Counted from the first letter of the stretch, positions 1-8,755 are shown. The stretch: 16,780 nucleotides of DNA from Phellopilus nigrolimitatus (GCA_021029095.1 JAJOHG010000494.1:1-16780); one strand, 5' to 3'. A program made the numbers and translations. Notes: generated from the letters alone by a model not told the origin.

Positions 1-1383
1 TGCAACTACAAAGATTTCTCCTGGTACGGGGACATTTGGGTCCGTCCTCTTGCGCCATGCGGGGGTGAAAGCATGCATTGCAAGAAGCCATGGCCCTTTT
101 CCTCCTGGCATCCCATTATCATCCATATCTAGCGGTACATCTGAGAGACGTAAGCATGCAACACCTTGATCCTCACCATCGTTTGCATGTGCAATTTTAG
201 AGGAGTATGCAATGCACTTCCACTTCCGCCATTGAGAATGTGTAGACCACTGTCCATCAAGTGAGGAAAGAGAGATGGCAGCCAGCTTGAGGTGTCTAGT
301 ACCAAATTTTGATGCAATGACAATGTGATGGTCCACCAGAACTGCTACTGAATTTAACTGATGAGATACTGGTATCTGTTAGTCATTTTATTAGTCACAC
401 TTGAGTTGCAGAGTACATAGAAATTACATGTGGAAGAGCAGCACTTACATCATGGTCAACATAGTCAAGTACAATCACACCCTGAATTTTCCAATTGAGC
501 AGGAAAATCCGACCACTTCCCTGAAAGATTGCCATAACAATGTCCCCACGAACCACGAGTTGAGGGAAGGAGTAATCACGTATGCTGCGCTCGAACATAA
601 ATTTGCCTTCTTGTGACCTGAAATCAAATTCATACACACGGATGATCCTGGTAAAGGGAGAAAATTTGGGTCAAGTTCAATACAATATTCCTATGCACAT
701 GTCACTCACTTCCCACTGCGTGTTGAAAATGCAGCTGCAACATTAAGAGCCTCTCCATCCTGCACAAGTTCAAAGTCAAATGCACTGCAGACACTAGGGA
801 CACCTGGTTTCTCAGCAACCCACACTGGTGTACAAGCAGTAGGATCAAATGACCAAAGCTCTAGTTTTCCCCTGTTTACAAGGAAAGCATGGTTCCCACC
901 AGGCAGGAGCTGGGGACCAATTCGCTTGACATTTGTTGCATTGCTTTCAAGGACATGTGGTATATGTGGATTTATACTTAGTGACTTTTCCTGCACATAG
1001 CATAGGGCACCATTGATCTGCATGTTATAAGCAAGGTGAACAGCCCTGACAACCTTGGAGCTTATTTCTTCAGTTGAGAAGTTTTCTAAATAATCATATG
1101 GCGTGATATCAGGTGCCTGTGTTACATCCAGGTTCTGCAGTAAAGATAGCCAGATCTGACGAGATTTACAAATTCCTTGTAGGTTTTTGCATGTCTAAAC
1201 AATTCTCAGAAATGATGCTTGTGTGAAAAGGTGGCATACACATACTCTTGTTATGTTGAATACATCCCTTGGACTGGTACAGTGACTGAGGACCTCATGG
1301 ATCAGTTCATTAGGAAGGCCCAGAAGGTTGAATGAGTTACTGGGCATAAACAGATGATTGAAATGAGTGACAGTGAGCACCAA
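1..1383 (-). CDS. F-box protein, 3'-truncated by window edge
   Basis: Probable substrate-recognition subunit of an SCF (Skp1-Cullin-F-box) ubiquitin ligase. Exons read on the minus strand: 1383-1246, 1194-710, 647-449 and 375-1, with introns of 51, 62 and 73 nt (donors GTATGT, GTGAGT, GTAAGT). They join in frame to 399 visible residues and the frame is still open at the edge. The F-box is at residues ~19-70 (LLGLPNELIHEVLSHC, then across the first intron to TCKNLQ and the IWLSLLQ end). Further on are an LLPGGNH / KLELWS segment and FDFEL and LLNWK blocks typical of the C-terminal region of basidiomycete F-box proteins; the fold is not certain. A start at 1347 (MPSNSF) is also possible. The reading frame is intact although the DNA is almost free of CpG. 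The same exon layout and motifs occur in the divergent gene at 1888-3551, so the two are paralogues. Confidence 0.85.
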
Positions 1384-1447
1384 GGTGCAGGTGGTTGGAA
1401 TAAGGAAGAAAGGAAAAGTTGTGTTTGGCAGTCAAGGTAGCTTGTTG

Positions 1448-1455
1448 TATTTATA
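1448..1455 (-). promoter_or_regulatory. TATA-like box of the left F-box gene
   Basis: TATAAATA on the minus strand, about 65 bp upstream of the ATG at 1383. Position and sequence suit a core promoter; there is no further evidence. Confidence 0.4.
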
Positions 1456-1778
1456 CATGTTATTATCAGCAAAACTGATTATGCAATTTTATAATTATTT
1501 GTTTCCACTGGCAGTGGAAAGGCAAAGTTGCAAACATTAATAATGTACCATGCCAACTATGGACTGCCACTCCATGGCGTATGATCAGTGTAATATAAGA
1601 CATACATGATTATCTAGTTCTTTAACCCTAAAACTGCAGCTAGGTTATAAAATAACCCGACAAAAGCAAAGAAAAACAAGTAGGTATAAGACCATTGTGC
1701 AATCCATACTATGCATTCTAGCTCCCACCTTTGCATGATGTGTGTCAGGACTTTCTGTTGCATTGTTACAGTATGCAC

Positions 1779-1785
1779 TATAAAT
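1779..1785 (+). promoter_or_regulatory. TATA-like box of the right F-box gene
   Basis: TATAAAT on the plus strand, roughly 105 bp upstream of the ATG at 1888. It is a plausible core promoter element by position only. Confidence 0.35.
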
Positions 1786-1887
1786 GGAATGACCGGGCTT
1801 CTGGTACAATCTGCACTATCTCGCGTTTTGCCTTTTTGTTTCGTCTCCTATCACTCGTTTCACTGGCACGTTCCAATTCACTCGTTT

Positions 1888-3551
1888 ATGGAACATCACC
1901 AATTAACATCGCCAACGCATCTACCCAGTCTTCCTGTTGAATTGATTGCTCACATCTTCTCATTTTGCAGCTTTGACGATCTTGCTTGTGTAAGTCCTCC
2001 TTTCCGTAGTCTGCTTTGAGTACTTTTAACTTGATGTACTTGTTTAGACCTGCAGATGTTTACATAGTCTGCACAATGCACACCCAAACTGGATCTCGTT
2101 GCTTCGAAATTGATCAAGCACCTGCGATTCCCCCATACTTGCGACTCGAGTCTCTCTCTCGACTAAAAAACTAAAAAAAGACTGTCATCAAAGCCATACG
2201 CACTTCTGACACCTGGCACTCTCACAAGACTCTCCGTGTGTCTCGAGTTATGGAGCTGCGCATTAATACTGCTAACCCTGCCGACTTGGACGATATTGAT
2301 CCTCGACTTGTTCCCGGAGGTCAGCATGTTCTTCATGAGCGTCGCGGAAATCGGACGGCTGGAATTATGGTCTACCAACTCCGGCGAGCTTGTCTGGACT
2401 GCCCCTGCAGATAGAGAAAATCACGGTTGCATTTCATTTGATTTTGAGCTGGGTGAAGACAGCAAAACACTAATGGTCGTAGGCGTGTTTGTTGACAAAG
2501 GCTCTTCGACAAATTCGACGACAATGTAAGTGTTCATTTTGTTGGTGTTTGATAGTGAGAATTGAACAGACATTTTGAATATATCAGCAGTTACGCTCGT
2601 GTTTTCTCCTTTGACTTTGAGAGGAAAGAATGCAGGCTCGTAATTGAGCGTGTTCTTCCTGCAGCGGAGCTCTTCCGTTTGATTATCCGAGGGGATTTCC
2701 TTTTTGTTCATAGTACGCATGTCCTCCTTGTGAACTGGAAGGCACATTCGTCTGTAATATTGAGTTACTTAGAGCAGAGCGTAAGCTACTTCCGTCTTTA
2801 GCGTCTTGTCTTTCAGAACTCACATTGCTTTTAATAGGGACGGGTAGTCAATGCACCCACAGTTCTCGTTGGAGACCAGCACATCGTCGTCGCCCTGGAC
2901 ATCAATCCCCTCTCGCTCGTCGCACTGCCTCTCTCCTCGCTCGCCGGCCGTTGGCCGCAGAGCGCGTACCATGCTGAATGGGAGGTCATCACGATCGTTC
3001 CCGGACATCGAAGCTGCGGCGCCGTTCTCCAGCTGGCACCGTACGAGGGGCAGGTCGCCGGCGCTGGGCCGTCGGTGCTCGCGCTCCATGCTTTTTCGCC
3101 CTCCTGGCGTGGCGCCGACGCGCCCATGGAAATTCATATTGCTGCGTATGAACGCATACTGGGCCTCCAGCGGACAAAGCGCCTTCACTCGTACCGCGTC
3201 CAGCTGTCGCGCATCGCGGAGGCCGCGCGGGGAAACGTTCCCTGCAGCCAGCCGGCAGTCAGCGCGGTGTCAGACGAGCAGTGGCGACTCGCGCTCGTCG
3301 CCCGGCGCACCACGATCACGAACTACGTGCCGTTAAAATCACGCTGGATCATGAATTCCGGACGCATGCTTTCTGTGCGGGAGAAGCTCGTTTGCTTCTC
3401 ACTCTTCCAGGGCGCGCTGCAGCCAGTCAAGATTTTAAACCTAGGCATGAATACCCGGCCGGAGGAGGAGTCGACGTCTGCCTCCGTTAAGCCATGGAGC
3501 GGTGCACTTACGATTGGGACACCAGATCTAGTGAGGATAGTCCATTTTTGA
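1888..3551 (+). CDS. F-box protein paralogue with single-base frame breaks (possible pseudogene)
   Basis: Paralogue of the left F-box gene, with introns at matching places. Exons: 1888-1989, 2048-2525, 2591-2780, 2838-3551 (introns 58, 65 and 57 nt). The F-box starts at residue ~10 (LPSLPVELIAHIFSFCSF) and continues after the first intron as TCRCLHSL...NWISLLR. Later blocks match the paralogue: LVPGGQH, RLELWS, SFDFEL, VFSFDFER, LLVNWK, ALHAFSPSWRG. Exon 2 is not open as given. The F-box frame ends in TGA at 2111-2113, the next frame has TAA at 2172-2174, and the frame changes again near 2328. One surplus T at ~2110, one surplus T at ~2329 and balanced changes in the two A-runs at 2166-2178 would restore it. 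With those changes every exon joins in phase and gives about 493 residues. Exons 3 and 4 are open and CpG-rich. It is either a recent pseudogene or an intact gene with base-calling errors. The 3' end (TGA at 3549-3551) is less certain than the rest. Confidence 0.72.
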
Positions 3552-4218
3552 ACATCTGGACCTATAAACACTGTATATATCGTGAAAGATATCTCTTGAA
3601 TTGTAGGATCTGATAAATGCCTAAACTTGCCAACGAAGTCGCAGAAAACATTTCACGGCATACTTCGCGAGCCTCAGCTGAGCACATATCTTGTAGAAGG
3701 CTTTTCAGTCATTTCGTGAGTTTTTATGTGGCTTCCTTGTGAATGTCGAAGAGAAGATCAGAGTGGTAAGAAAACTCTATCACCGGGTTCTCAGCCAAAT
3801 GATCTCTGGGGATGTGCTGCACAGCATGTCCGTGATCGTAAACTCTTTCAGCACTTTATAACTTTCGAGCTCGAGTAGCTTTACGCTGGACACTGTGGCG
3901 AATGCGTCCAACTTCGTCAAGCGCTATCCGCAGAACCACGCCGCACGTTTTGCTTGAGCCCCTAGTCGATATGCCGGATTGCGGGAGAGTCGAGACGAAT
4001 GTCGCTGTCATAGTCTTCATTTGCACCGGAGGCAATGGCTTTGCTCGCCTGAATCATGTTCGAAGATCATATCCTGGCAGCGGCAGTGGGAAAGCACAAT
4101 TAGTTTCGGGTAGCATTCAGTACTCGGTGTACTTCTTTTTCAGCCCAACCGAACACACTAGACTAGACCACTGTTCTGGTACGAGTAGGGATGAAATCCT
4201 ACGCACATACCTTCCGTA
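3552..4218. other. Intergenic, no supported gene
   Basis: Downstream of the right F-box gene I find no stretch with recognisable protein character. The long plus-strand frame at 3902-4633 gives a basic, serine-rich product without motifs and lies antisense to the more protein-like exon at 4467-4219, so it is taken as a shadow. The minus strand at ~4075-3970 has an acceptor-like site followed by a short acidic frame that might be a further exon of that unknown gene. Confidence 0.4.
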
Positions 4219-4467
4219 TCACAGGGAAAGCGGACAGTTTTTTTCGATTCCTCGAAAAGTAGCGTCATGCAGCAGGCGTACATCCTCGTGTAAAAAGTCT
4301 CTCGCCATGTCGCACCAAAGCATACAGTTTAGGACCAGTGTCCGTTTTACGAATAAAACATTCGCATATTGCTCTTCTGTCTCATGGAACGCAATCCAGT
4401 CGAAGAGAAGAGCCAACAGGAGTGTACTGAGTCCGCTTGCGAGATCAGACGCAGTCCAGCCACAGTC
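4219..4467 (-). pseudogene. Coding-like exon of unknown family, probably a gene fragment
   Basis: A minus-strand frame of 82 codons begins right after an intron-like acceptor (pyrimidine tract then CCAG at 4471-4468) and ends in TGA at 4219. The peptide reads as real protein: DCGWTASDLASGL, then a leucine-rich hydrophobic stretch (LLLALLFDWIAF), then an acidic and aromatic part (HETEEQYANVLF, MLWCDMARDFLHED). No upstream exon with a start can be assigned. The hydrophobic frame 4837-4541 further upstream begins inside the terminal repeat of the neighbouring element and may be chance. A possible donor GTATGT lies just past the stop at ~4209, and a one-base change in the A-run before the stop would connect to it. 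I do not recognise the family. Confidence 0.4.
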
Positions 4468-4820
4468 CTGGCGAGAGAAAAGAATATTGCATCAAGGATT
4501 TATAGGGTGCACACGTCTACTTTTACCGCTGCAAAGATCACTACGAGCTAGAAGTGTTAGCGAACTTTGGATGGCACGGTTGGGGTGGCAATGGCTCCCG
4601 CGCTCTCATGCTGGGCATGCTACATGTCGATGACACATGTGGATAAGTCGACGACTCAACCGCGCATCGAGCGTCGAGCCAAAGAGCACGGAAAGTCGTC
4701 GAGCGAGTGGCGGCGGAAAAAATAGCTGTGAAGAGCAGTATCACGGAGAGAAGGAGTAAATCATCATGCGAGTAAGTAGGCACGGCGAGTGAAGCAAAGC
4801 GTGCCAGTGGCGACGACCAC

Positions 4821-4829
4821 AGTGTAATT
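4821..4829 (+). repeat. Putative left target-site duplication (9 bp)
   Basis: AGTGTAATT directly before the left terminal repeat matches ATTGTAAAT directly after the right one (5685-5693) at 7 of 9 positions. A 9-bp duplication is usual for Mutator-like elements; the two mismatches suggest an old insertion or chance. Confidence 0.4.
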
Positions 4830-4892
4830 AGGGTCATTCAAAGTTGGAACGGAACGACGTTCCACTGCCCAGAAAGGAAGTGATTACTCAGC
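4830..4892 (+). repeat. Left terminal inverted repeat
   Basis: Matches the reverse complement of 5611-5684. It contains the near-palindrome GGAACGACGTTCC at 4850-4862, which recurs in the right arm. Confidence 0.75.
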
Positions 4893-4998
4893 ACAGTGCA
4901 AGCGGCGTTACATCACTCTGCAGAATTCAGACTCTTCAAGTTCAACAGCTCGGCCTCAATCGGTCAGTGTAGTTCTGAGAAGTTCATAATATAATCAT

Positions 4999-5482
4999 GA
5001 GATGTAATATGTGTATAATGACTCTTTAAAATTTAAAAAGAGATAAAATTAAAAAGAGCTACATTGAAATGAGGCCAAATCCAAATATGATGGTTGTTCC
5101 TCTTGCAAATTGGTGTCTTGTCCCTTGCTCATTTTTGACCACTGCAGAGACTATGTTGGATGGCAGTCATCTGCAAGTTTCAGCTTAATCCTTGTCTAGA
5201 GAATTTTGTCTGAAGATTTCGTGGCTTTCTCTTCTTGTCAAGAAACCTCATGGCTATCTTTTGACTGGCTACTGTAAGCACAATGAAGGCAAAATCAGGA
5301 CAATGATAGCTTTTTAGAGATATTATTTAGAGTGCCATAAGTATCTTTGAGAAGAAATTATTATTCTCTGGGGAGGGAAAATATATTTTGCAAGAGGAGG
5401 TCACTTGAAAATTGACAGACAATGTATTTCAAAGGTCACAAACCCCTTAGATGCATGTAAAGATGCTGGAAATACGTTTCAG
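4999..5482. mobile_element. CpG-depleted nested insert, possible solo LTR or relic
   Basis: About 484 bp holding only two CpG dinucleotides, while the element arms on both sides have normal CpG. It is bordered by the direct repeat AATCAT at 4993-4998 and 5483-5488. The left end can be read as starting with TG (4998) and the right end has CA at 5480-5481, but the ends do not fit a perfect LTR with its 5-bp duplication. There is no ORF. The nature of the insert is inferred from composition. Confidence 0.3.
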
Positions 5483-5610
5483 AATCATAACGAGCTTAGA
5501 TGGATGCCGAAGAGAGTCGAAAAGCAGAACATATGCAGCATATATGCGTGATCGACGCCGCCAGAGCATGGGAAAGCAGGTGCGTGACGGCTTGTGACTC
5601 AGGCATATAA

Positions 5611-5684
5611 GCTGAAGTAATTCTTACCTTTCTGGGCAGCCGACAGGAGTGGAACGTCGTTCCATTCCAACTTTGAATGACCCT
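5611..5684 (-). repeat. Right terminal inverted repeat
   Basis: Inverse copy of 4830-4892. It carries an extra 10 bp (around 5638-5647) that the left arm lacks. Confidence 0.75.
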
Positions 5685-5693
5685 ATTGTAAAT
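5685..5693 (+). repeat. Putative right target-site duplication (9 bp)
   Basis: ATTGTAAAT, matching 7 of 9 positions of the sequence before the left arm (4821-4829). Confidence 0.4.
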
Positions 5694-5958
5694 CCGACCG
5701 TGCACGTGATGTTTATTCGGATTACGATTCCTGACGTAAGGAAGGGGGAAAAATTACAGCCACACCGCCACGCGTCACACTTTTCCTCGTGAGCCTTCCG
5801 GTTCGTATCTTACATTTCTTTTTTCCCCCTCTGCATATAAAAGCTTGATTTATTTCATTATTATGAAGGCCCATGTCTAAGCTATACATCCATGTATAAT
5901 TTTGTGTATATATATGACTGAGTGATATGTAAAAGCTGACCGGCTGGACACTGCTCAG

Positions 5959-6482
5959 GTGACAGCAAATTTGAGCCCCGGACTTCGAATCGCCAAAGTC
6001 CTTTCGCCGCCGCCTTCCCTTGTCGCCACCCAATTGCACACCCGGGAGGGGAAATAAGATTGGCTTAGAAGCTTGTGTCTGTAGTACAGATACGAGTGGT
6101 TCAAGCCAGACTGTGAACACGGCGACATTGTCGCGCCCGAGACGTTCGGGGACCTGCCGGATGTGCTCCCCGAGACGTATGACATGCTCGTGCAGTCCGC
6201 TAAAGCAAATGGTCAACCCCCCCCCCCCCCCCCCCCCCCCCCAGGAATTGTAACATGCCATGTGTAGCAATGGCCCAATTACCGAAAAATAATTCGTGAA
6301 CTCTTTTCATTCAATCTGACCCGCGGCAACACCTTTCCCTCTTTGAAATGCAAGTTCAAGCTTATGCTCGTCCTTTTCGACGAAGGAGCTGCCTTTCTCA
6401 TATTATACCGGATTTCCAAAGTTGCCGCAGACTCACATTACGCACATCCTGTTACGCCTCTTGCAACATCCGTCACCCGATA
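5959..6482 (+). pseudogene. Possible decayed gene with three protein-like stretches
   Basis: Three plus-strand stretches read like protein. 5959-6054 follows a CTCAG acceptor (VTANLSPGLRIAKVLSPPPS...). 6085-6216 follows GTAG and shares its frame with the first, separated by in-frame TAA and TAG (WFKPDCEHGD, DLPDVLPETYDMLVQ). ~6270-6482 follows another GTAG (WPNYRKIIRELFSFNLTRG) and ends in TAG. The middle and last pieces are separated by a run of 26 C. The first break has ATAAGA where a GTAAGA donor could once have stood. I find no family match and no consistent splicing, so this may be a relic or chance frames. Confidence 0.25.
6217..6242 (+). repeat. Poly-C tract of 26
   Basis: An uninterrupted run of 26 cytosines. 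Such G/C homopolymers are rare and slippage-prone, and the length in the assembly may be unreliable. Confidence 0.95.
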
Positions 6483-6744
6483 GGTGCTGCTTCGCATGCA
6501 CATAGGAAGAATGGATATTGTATAGACAGTGTCCGCTATCGCATAGGAGAAGTGCACTTTCCTATAGACGCAATTTGGACGGGCTCGGTTATTTCACATC
6601 ATAGACATCTGACTCCTGATCGTACAAATTATATATGACGTGCCAGAGTTAGTCGAGGCTACATAACAAGAAAACTTGTGCAATAGGAAATGCTGTCAAG
6701 AAAGGACAGTAGCGATAAAACGAACCTTTGACGTTGTGGTGACC
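6483..6744. other. Intergenic downstream of the RBR gene
   Basis: No supported gene. It probably holds the 3' untranslated region and terminator of the minus-strand ubiquitin ligase, although no clear poly(A) signal is visible. Confidence 0.5.
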
Positions 6745-8266
6745 TCACAACCTGTTTTGTCGACAGCGACGGCAAAGTAGGATCTGACACCCGGTACATC
6801 TCTGAAATGAAAAAAGAAAAACAGCTACGGATGTAACTGCTCGATACAAGAATCAATAATGCTTACCAACAAAAACGACGGTAAGTTGAAACGGCAAGTC
6901 TCGCACCGCCCACCTCCTGGTCTATACGCGAAGTACTGGTGCTCGCAATCATGATTTACGCGGAGATTCGCGACCTCTCTATTAATCCGATCAACGATAT
7001 CCGGCGCCCAATTCTGACCTTCTTGCACTGGCATCTGCTGCACCCGTCGTTCCGCCGCAGCGGTCAGCCTTTCTTCATCCCACTGCGTACAGGCGCATTT
7101 CTTCCAAATTTCCGCGCATAGATAGCAGAACTGAGTCCGCAGCGGCACGTCATATGGTAGCAACCGATGTCCAGTTCTACGAGCTGTCTGCAGTCTGGGC
7201 ATCGTTGCCAGCCGTGTTCGCGGCCCAGATCAAGAACCACTTTTGCTGCGTCATCGTCCGTGCATGCAACTTCTTTAGGATGGCCACCGTCTGAGCACAT
7301 CGCACAAGTCGATTCGCGACATGCCGGGCAGATGACATTCGTTGCGGCCTCACTTCTCGGTCCCAAGAAACGGCTGCATATTTTGTTCGAGCAGTACAGA
7401 CGGATCTGCGTAGAAAACTCGAGGGACTTCTCTTTGTAGAGTTCGAGTGTGTCCGCCTTCATATAGGCCTGCACGCTATACAGTGGGATTGCTTGCTTGC
7501 AGCAACGGGGTGGAAATAACGATTCATCCGTCGTGGTCGACGTGAATAGACTGACAAGACAGTCCCTGTCGTAGCTATGACCACAAGGGACTTTGATCGC
7601 TCGGCCACTGATGATCTCCATGCAAATTACACATTCCTCCTTTTTCCGCCTACAAAATCAGATCAGAACAAAGGCAAACAGTGGATGCACGATATCCTAT
7701 TGTTCTTACTCATTTTTATTATCCCACATAAGCTTCGAGGAAGAAGTGGAAACCTGAAACCTCGAGGAACCGCTCAGAGGTGCACGTGGCCTCGCGAGAC
7801 TCGTTGATGTTGTGCGCGAAAACTCGGCTGAGGTTCGCGCACTCGTGGGAGATGAACTTGTCGATGAGGGAGTCGAAGTAGCAGCAGAATGGGAAGATGA
7901 TGTAGGCACATTAGCACCTCTAGACAGTGCAACTGCCAGGTTGTGATCTTCCTGCTCTAAGCGTTCAATCCGAGTTAACTCCTCCAAGAGCGGGTTGTCC
8001 GTCTCAATGGCCTTCTGCATACTGCGCGCAATCGCATTGTCGCTGATGCATGTTAGGATCGCCGCTGCATCTTCTGCGAAAAGGTCGAGGGCGAGCTCCG
8101 CGTCTGTCTTATCTTTGCCCTTGCCCTTTCTGCGGCGTCTCATCTCATCAGCATCTTCCAGGCCAAACTGGTAGAAACTCTCCAGTACGCTGCTGTGTTC
8201 CTCCTCGTCAGATGCTTCATGTAGCTTTGGATGGAGATCTGGTGGCTTTGGACTAGGGAACTTCAT
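6745..8266 (-). CDS. RBR-type E3 ubiquitin-protein ligase (RING1-IBR-RING2), one apparent frameshift
   Basis: RBR ligases take ubiquitin from an E2 onto a RING2 cysteine and pass it to the substrate. Exons: 8266-7710, 7649-6867, 6801-6745; introns 60 and 65 nt (donors GTAAGA, GTAAGC; acceptors GTAG, TTTCAG). The product is about 465 residues. Residues 1-~190 form a leader: acidic start, a basic RRRRKGKGK patch at ~43-51, a helical part (~55-115) and a Ser/Thr-rich linker. RING1 starts at C192 (CVIC, CGH at 208-210, then a CC pair). The IBR follows (YCSNKIC...CPACRESTCAMC). RING2 starts at C336 (CPDC), with the expected catalytic cysteine C349 in GCYHM. The last exon completes a tail of Cys pairs (CETC, RCTGC, CRRCRQNRL). 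At 7136 the frame shifts by one base between CRCG and TQFCYLC; both sides match the family, so one A appears to be missing. A weak ubiquitin-interacting-like helix lies at ~105-116. Confidence 0.9.
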
Positions 8267-8335
8267 GATCGATGTACTTGATGCAGCGGGTTCGGAAGAA
8301 TGGACCTAATCGTCCGCAGCATGGCGTCTTAACAG

Positions 8336-8342
8336 CTTTATA
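8336..8342 (-). promoter_or_regulatory. TATA-like box of the RBR ligase gene
   Basis: TATAAAG on the minus strand, 70 bp upstream of the ATG at 8266. Identified by position only. Confidence 0.35.
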
Positions 8343-8381
8343 GTCGTACGTAGACGCTCGAGAAGTAAACCTTCGTGTTAT

Positions 8382-8417
8382 ACACAGGTATGGAAAGATC
8401 TGACCCGGGAAAGAAGC
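8382..8417 (+). repeat. Direct repeat, copy 1
   Basis: Shares GTATGGAAAGATCTG and GGGAAAGAAGC with 8480-8511; copy 1 has four more bases in the middle. Confidence 0.8.
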
Positions 8418-8440
8418 TTCGGCCAGGATAATAGGATTTA

Positions 8441-8538
8441 GAAGTCACATATAGTCCCTATTGTTCTTCTCCGTATCACACACATGTATGGAAAGATCTG
8501 GGGAAAGAAGCAGAGCAATAGGGACTATATGTGGCTTC
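8441..8538. repeat. Inverted repeat able to form a hairpin
   Basis: The 18-bp arm CACATATAGTCCCTATTG (8446-8463) is perfectly complementary to 8516-8533. With two mismatches the pairing extends to about 25 bp. The 52-bp loop contains copy 2 of the direct repeat. It lies about 180 bp upstream of the RBR gene. It could be a small relic element or a hairpin; function unknown. Confidence 0.75.
8480..8511 (+). repeat. Direct repeat, copy 2
   Basis: Second copy of the sequence at 8382-8417, located in the loop of the inverted repeat. Confidence 0.8.
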
Positions 8539-8755
8539 CAGAAGCATGAACTTGAATGTGATATGTGAGCGCAAAGTTGCTATCGCTGTTCCTTGTGCAG
8601 GAGATCCGCGTCAGGAAGTCGTCGTACAGGGTGAAGAGCTTTTCTACTGCGAAAATTTCCACGACCGCGGCCTGGCATAGGAGTCAGAGAATCATACAGC
8701 GGAAATGTCCCAGACGGGATCCGAAAGCTTCGAGCGACGTCAGGAACTCGGGTCA
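8527..8755 (-). pseudogene. Possible exon remnant on the minus strand
   Basis: The minus-strand frame reads EFLTSLEAFGSRLGHF, then a TGA (8686-8684), then AAVVEIFAVEKLFTLYDDFL, and ends in TAG inside the hairpin arm. The amphipathic pattern looks like protein, and an acceptor-like CCAG follows the stop. There is no family match, no start and no consistent splicing. A competing open frame exists on the same strand, so confidence is low. Confidence 0.2.

Larger units (their letters stand above)
1384..1887. other. Divergent promoter region between two F-box genes
   Basis: This is about 500 bp between the two start codons, with no convincing ORF. It carries a TATA-like box facing each gene. CpG is almost absent from 1384 to about 1690 and becomes frequent from about 1800, so the composition change falls inside this intergenic stretch. 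Confidence 0.6.
4830..5684. mobile_element. 855-bp non-autonomous DNA transposon (MITE-like) with long terminal inverted repeats
   Basis: Both ends carry the same sequence in inverse orientation, starting AGGGTCATTCAAAGTTGGAA on the left and, read from the other strand, on the right. The first 37 bp match except for one base. A 10-bp indel follows, then a further similar stretch (GCCCAGAAAGG, ending TCAGC), so each arm is about 60-75 bp. No transposase frame lies between the arms, so the element would need an enzyme from elsewhere. The flanks show a possible imperfect 9-bp duplication, which points to a Mutator-like family but does not prove it. Its middle (about 4999-5482) has a very different composition and looks like a secondary insertion. 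Confidence 0.72.

Noticed and set aside
2151..2181. 31-nt intron in the right F-box gene
   Set aside because: It is too short compared with the other introns here and would put the following homologous region (LVPGGQH) out of frame.
2851..3336. 161-codon plus-strand frame inside the F-box exon 4
   Set aside because: It is an out-of-frame shadow; the frame from 2838 matches the paralogue (VVNAPTVLV, ALHAFSPSWRG).
3902..4633. 243-codon plus-strand open frame
   Set aside because: The product is basic, serine-rich and without motifs, and runs antisense to the more protein-like minus-strand exon 4467-4219.
5722..6270. 182-codon minus-strand frame with a polyglycine stretch
   Set aside because: The glycines come only from the 26-C homopolymer, and the rest has no protein character.
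6348..6638. 96-codon plus-strand frame
   Set aside because: The composition looks random, and it overlaps a more protein-like frame (WPNYRKIIREL...) in another phase.
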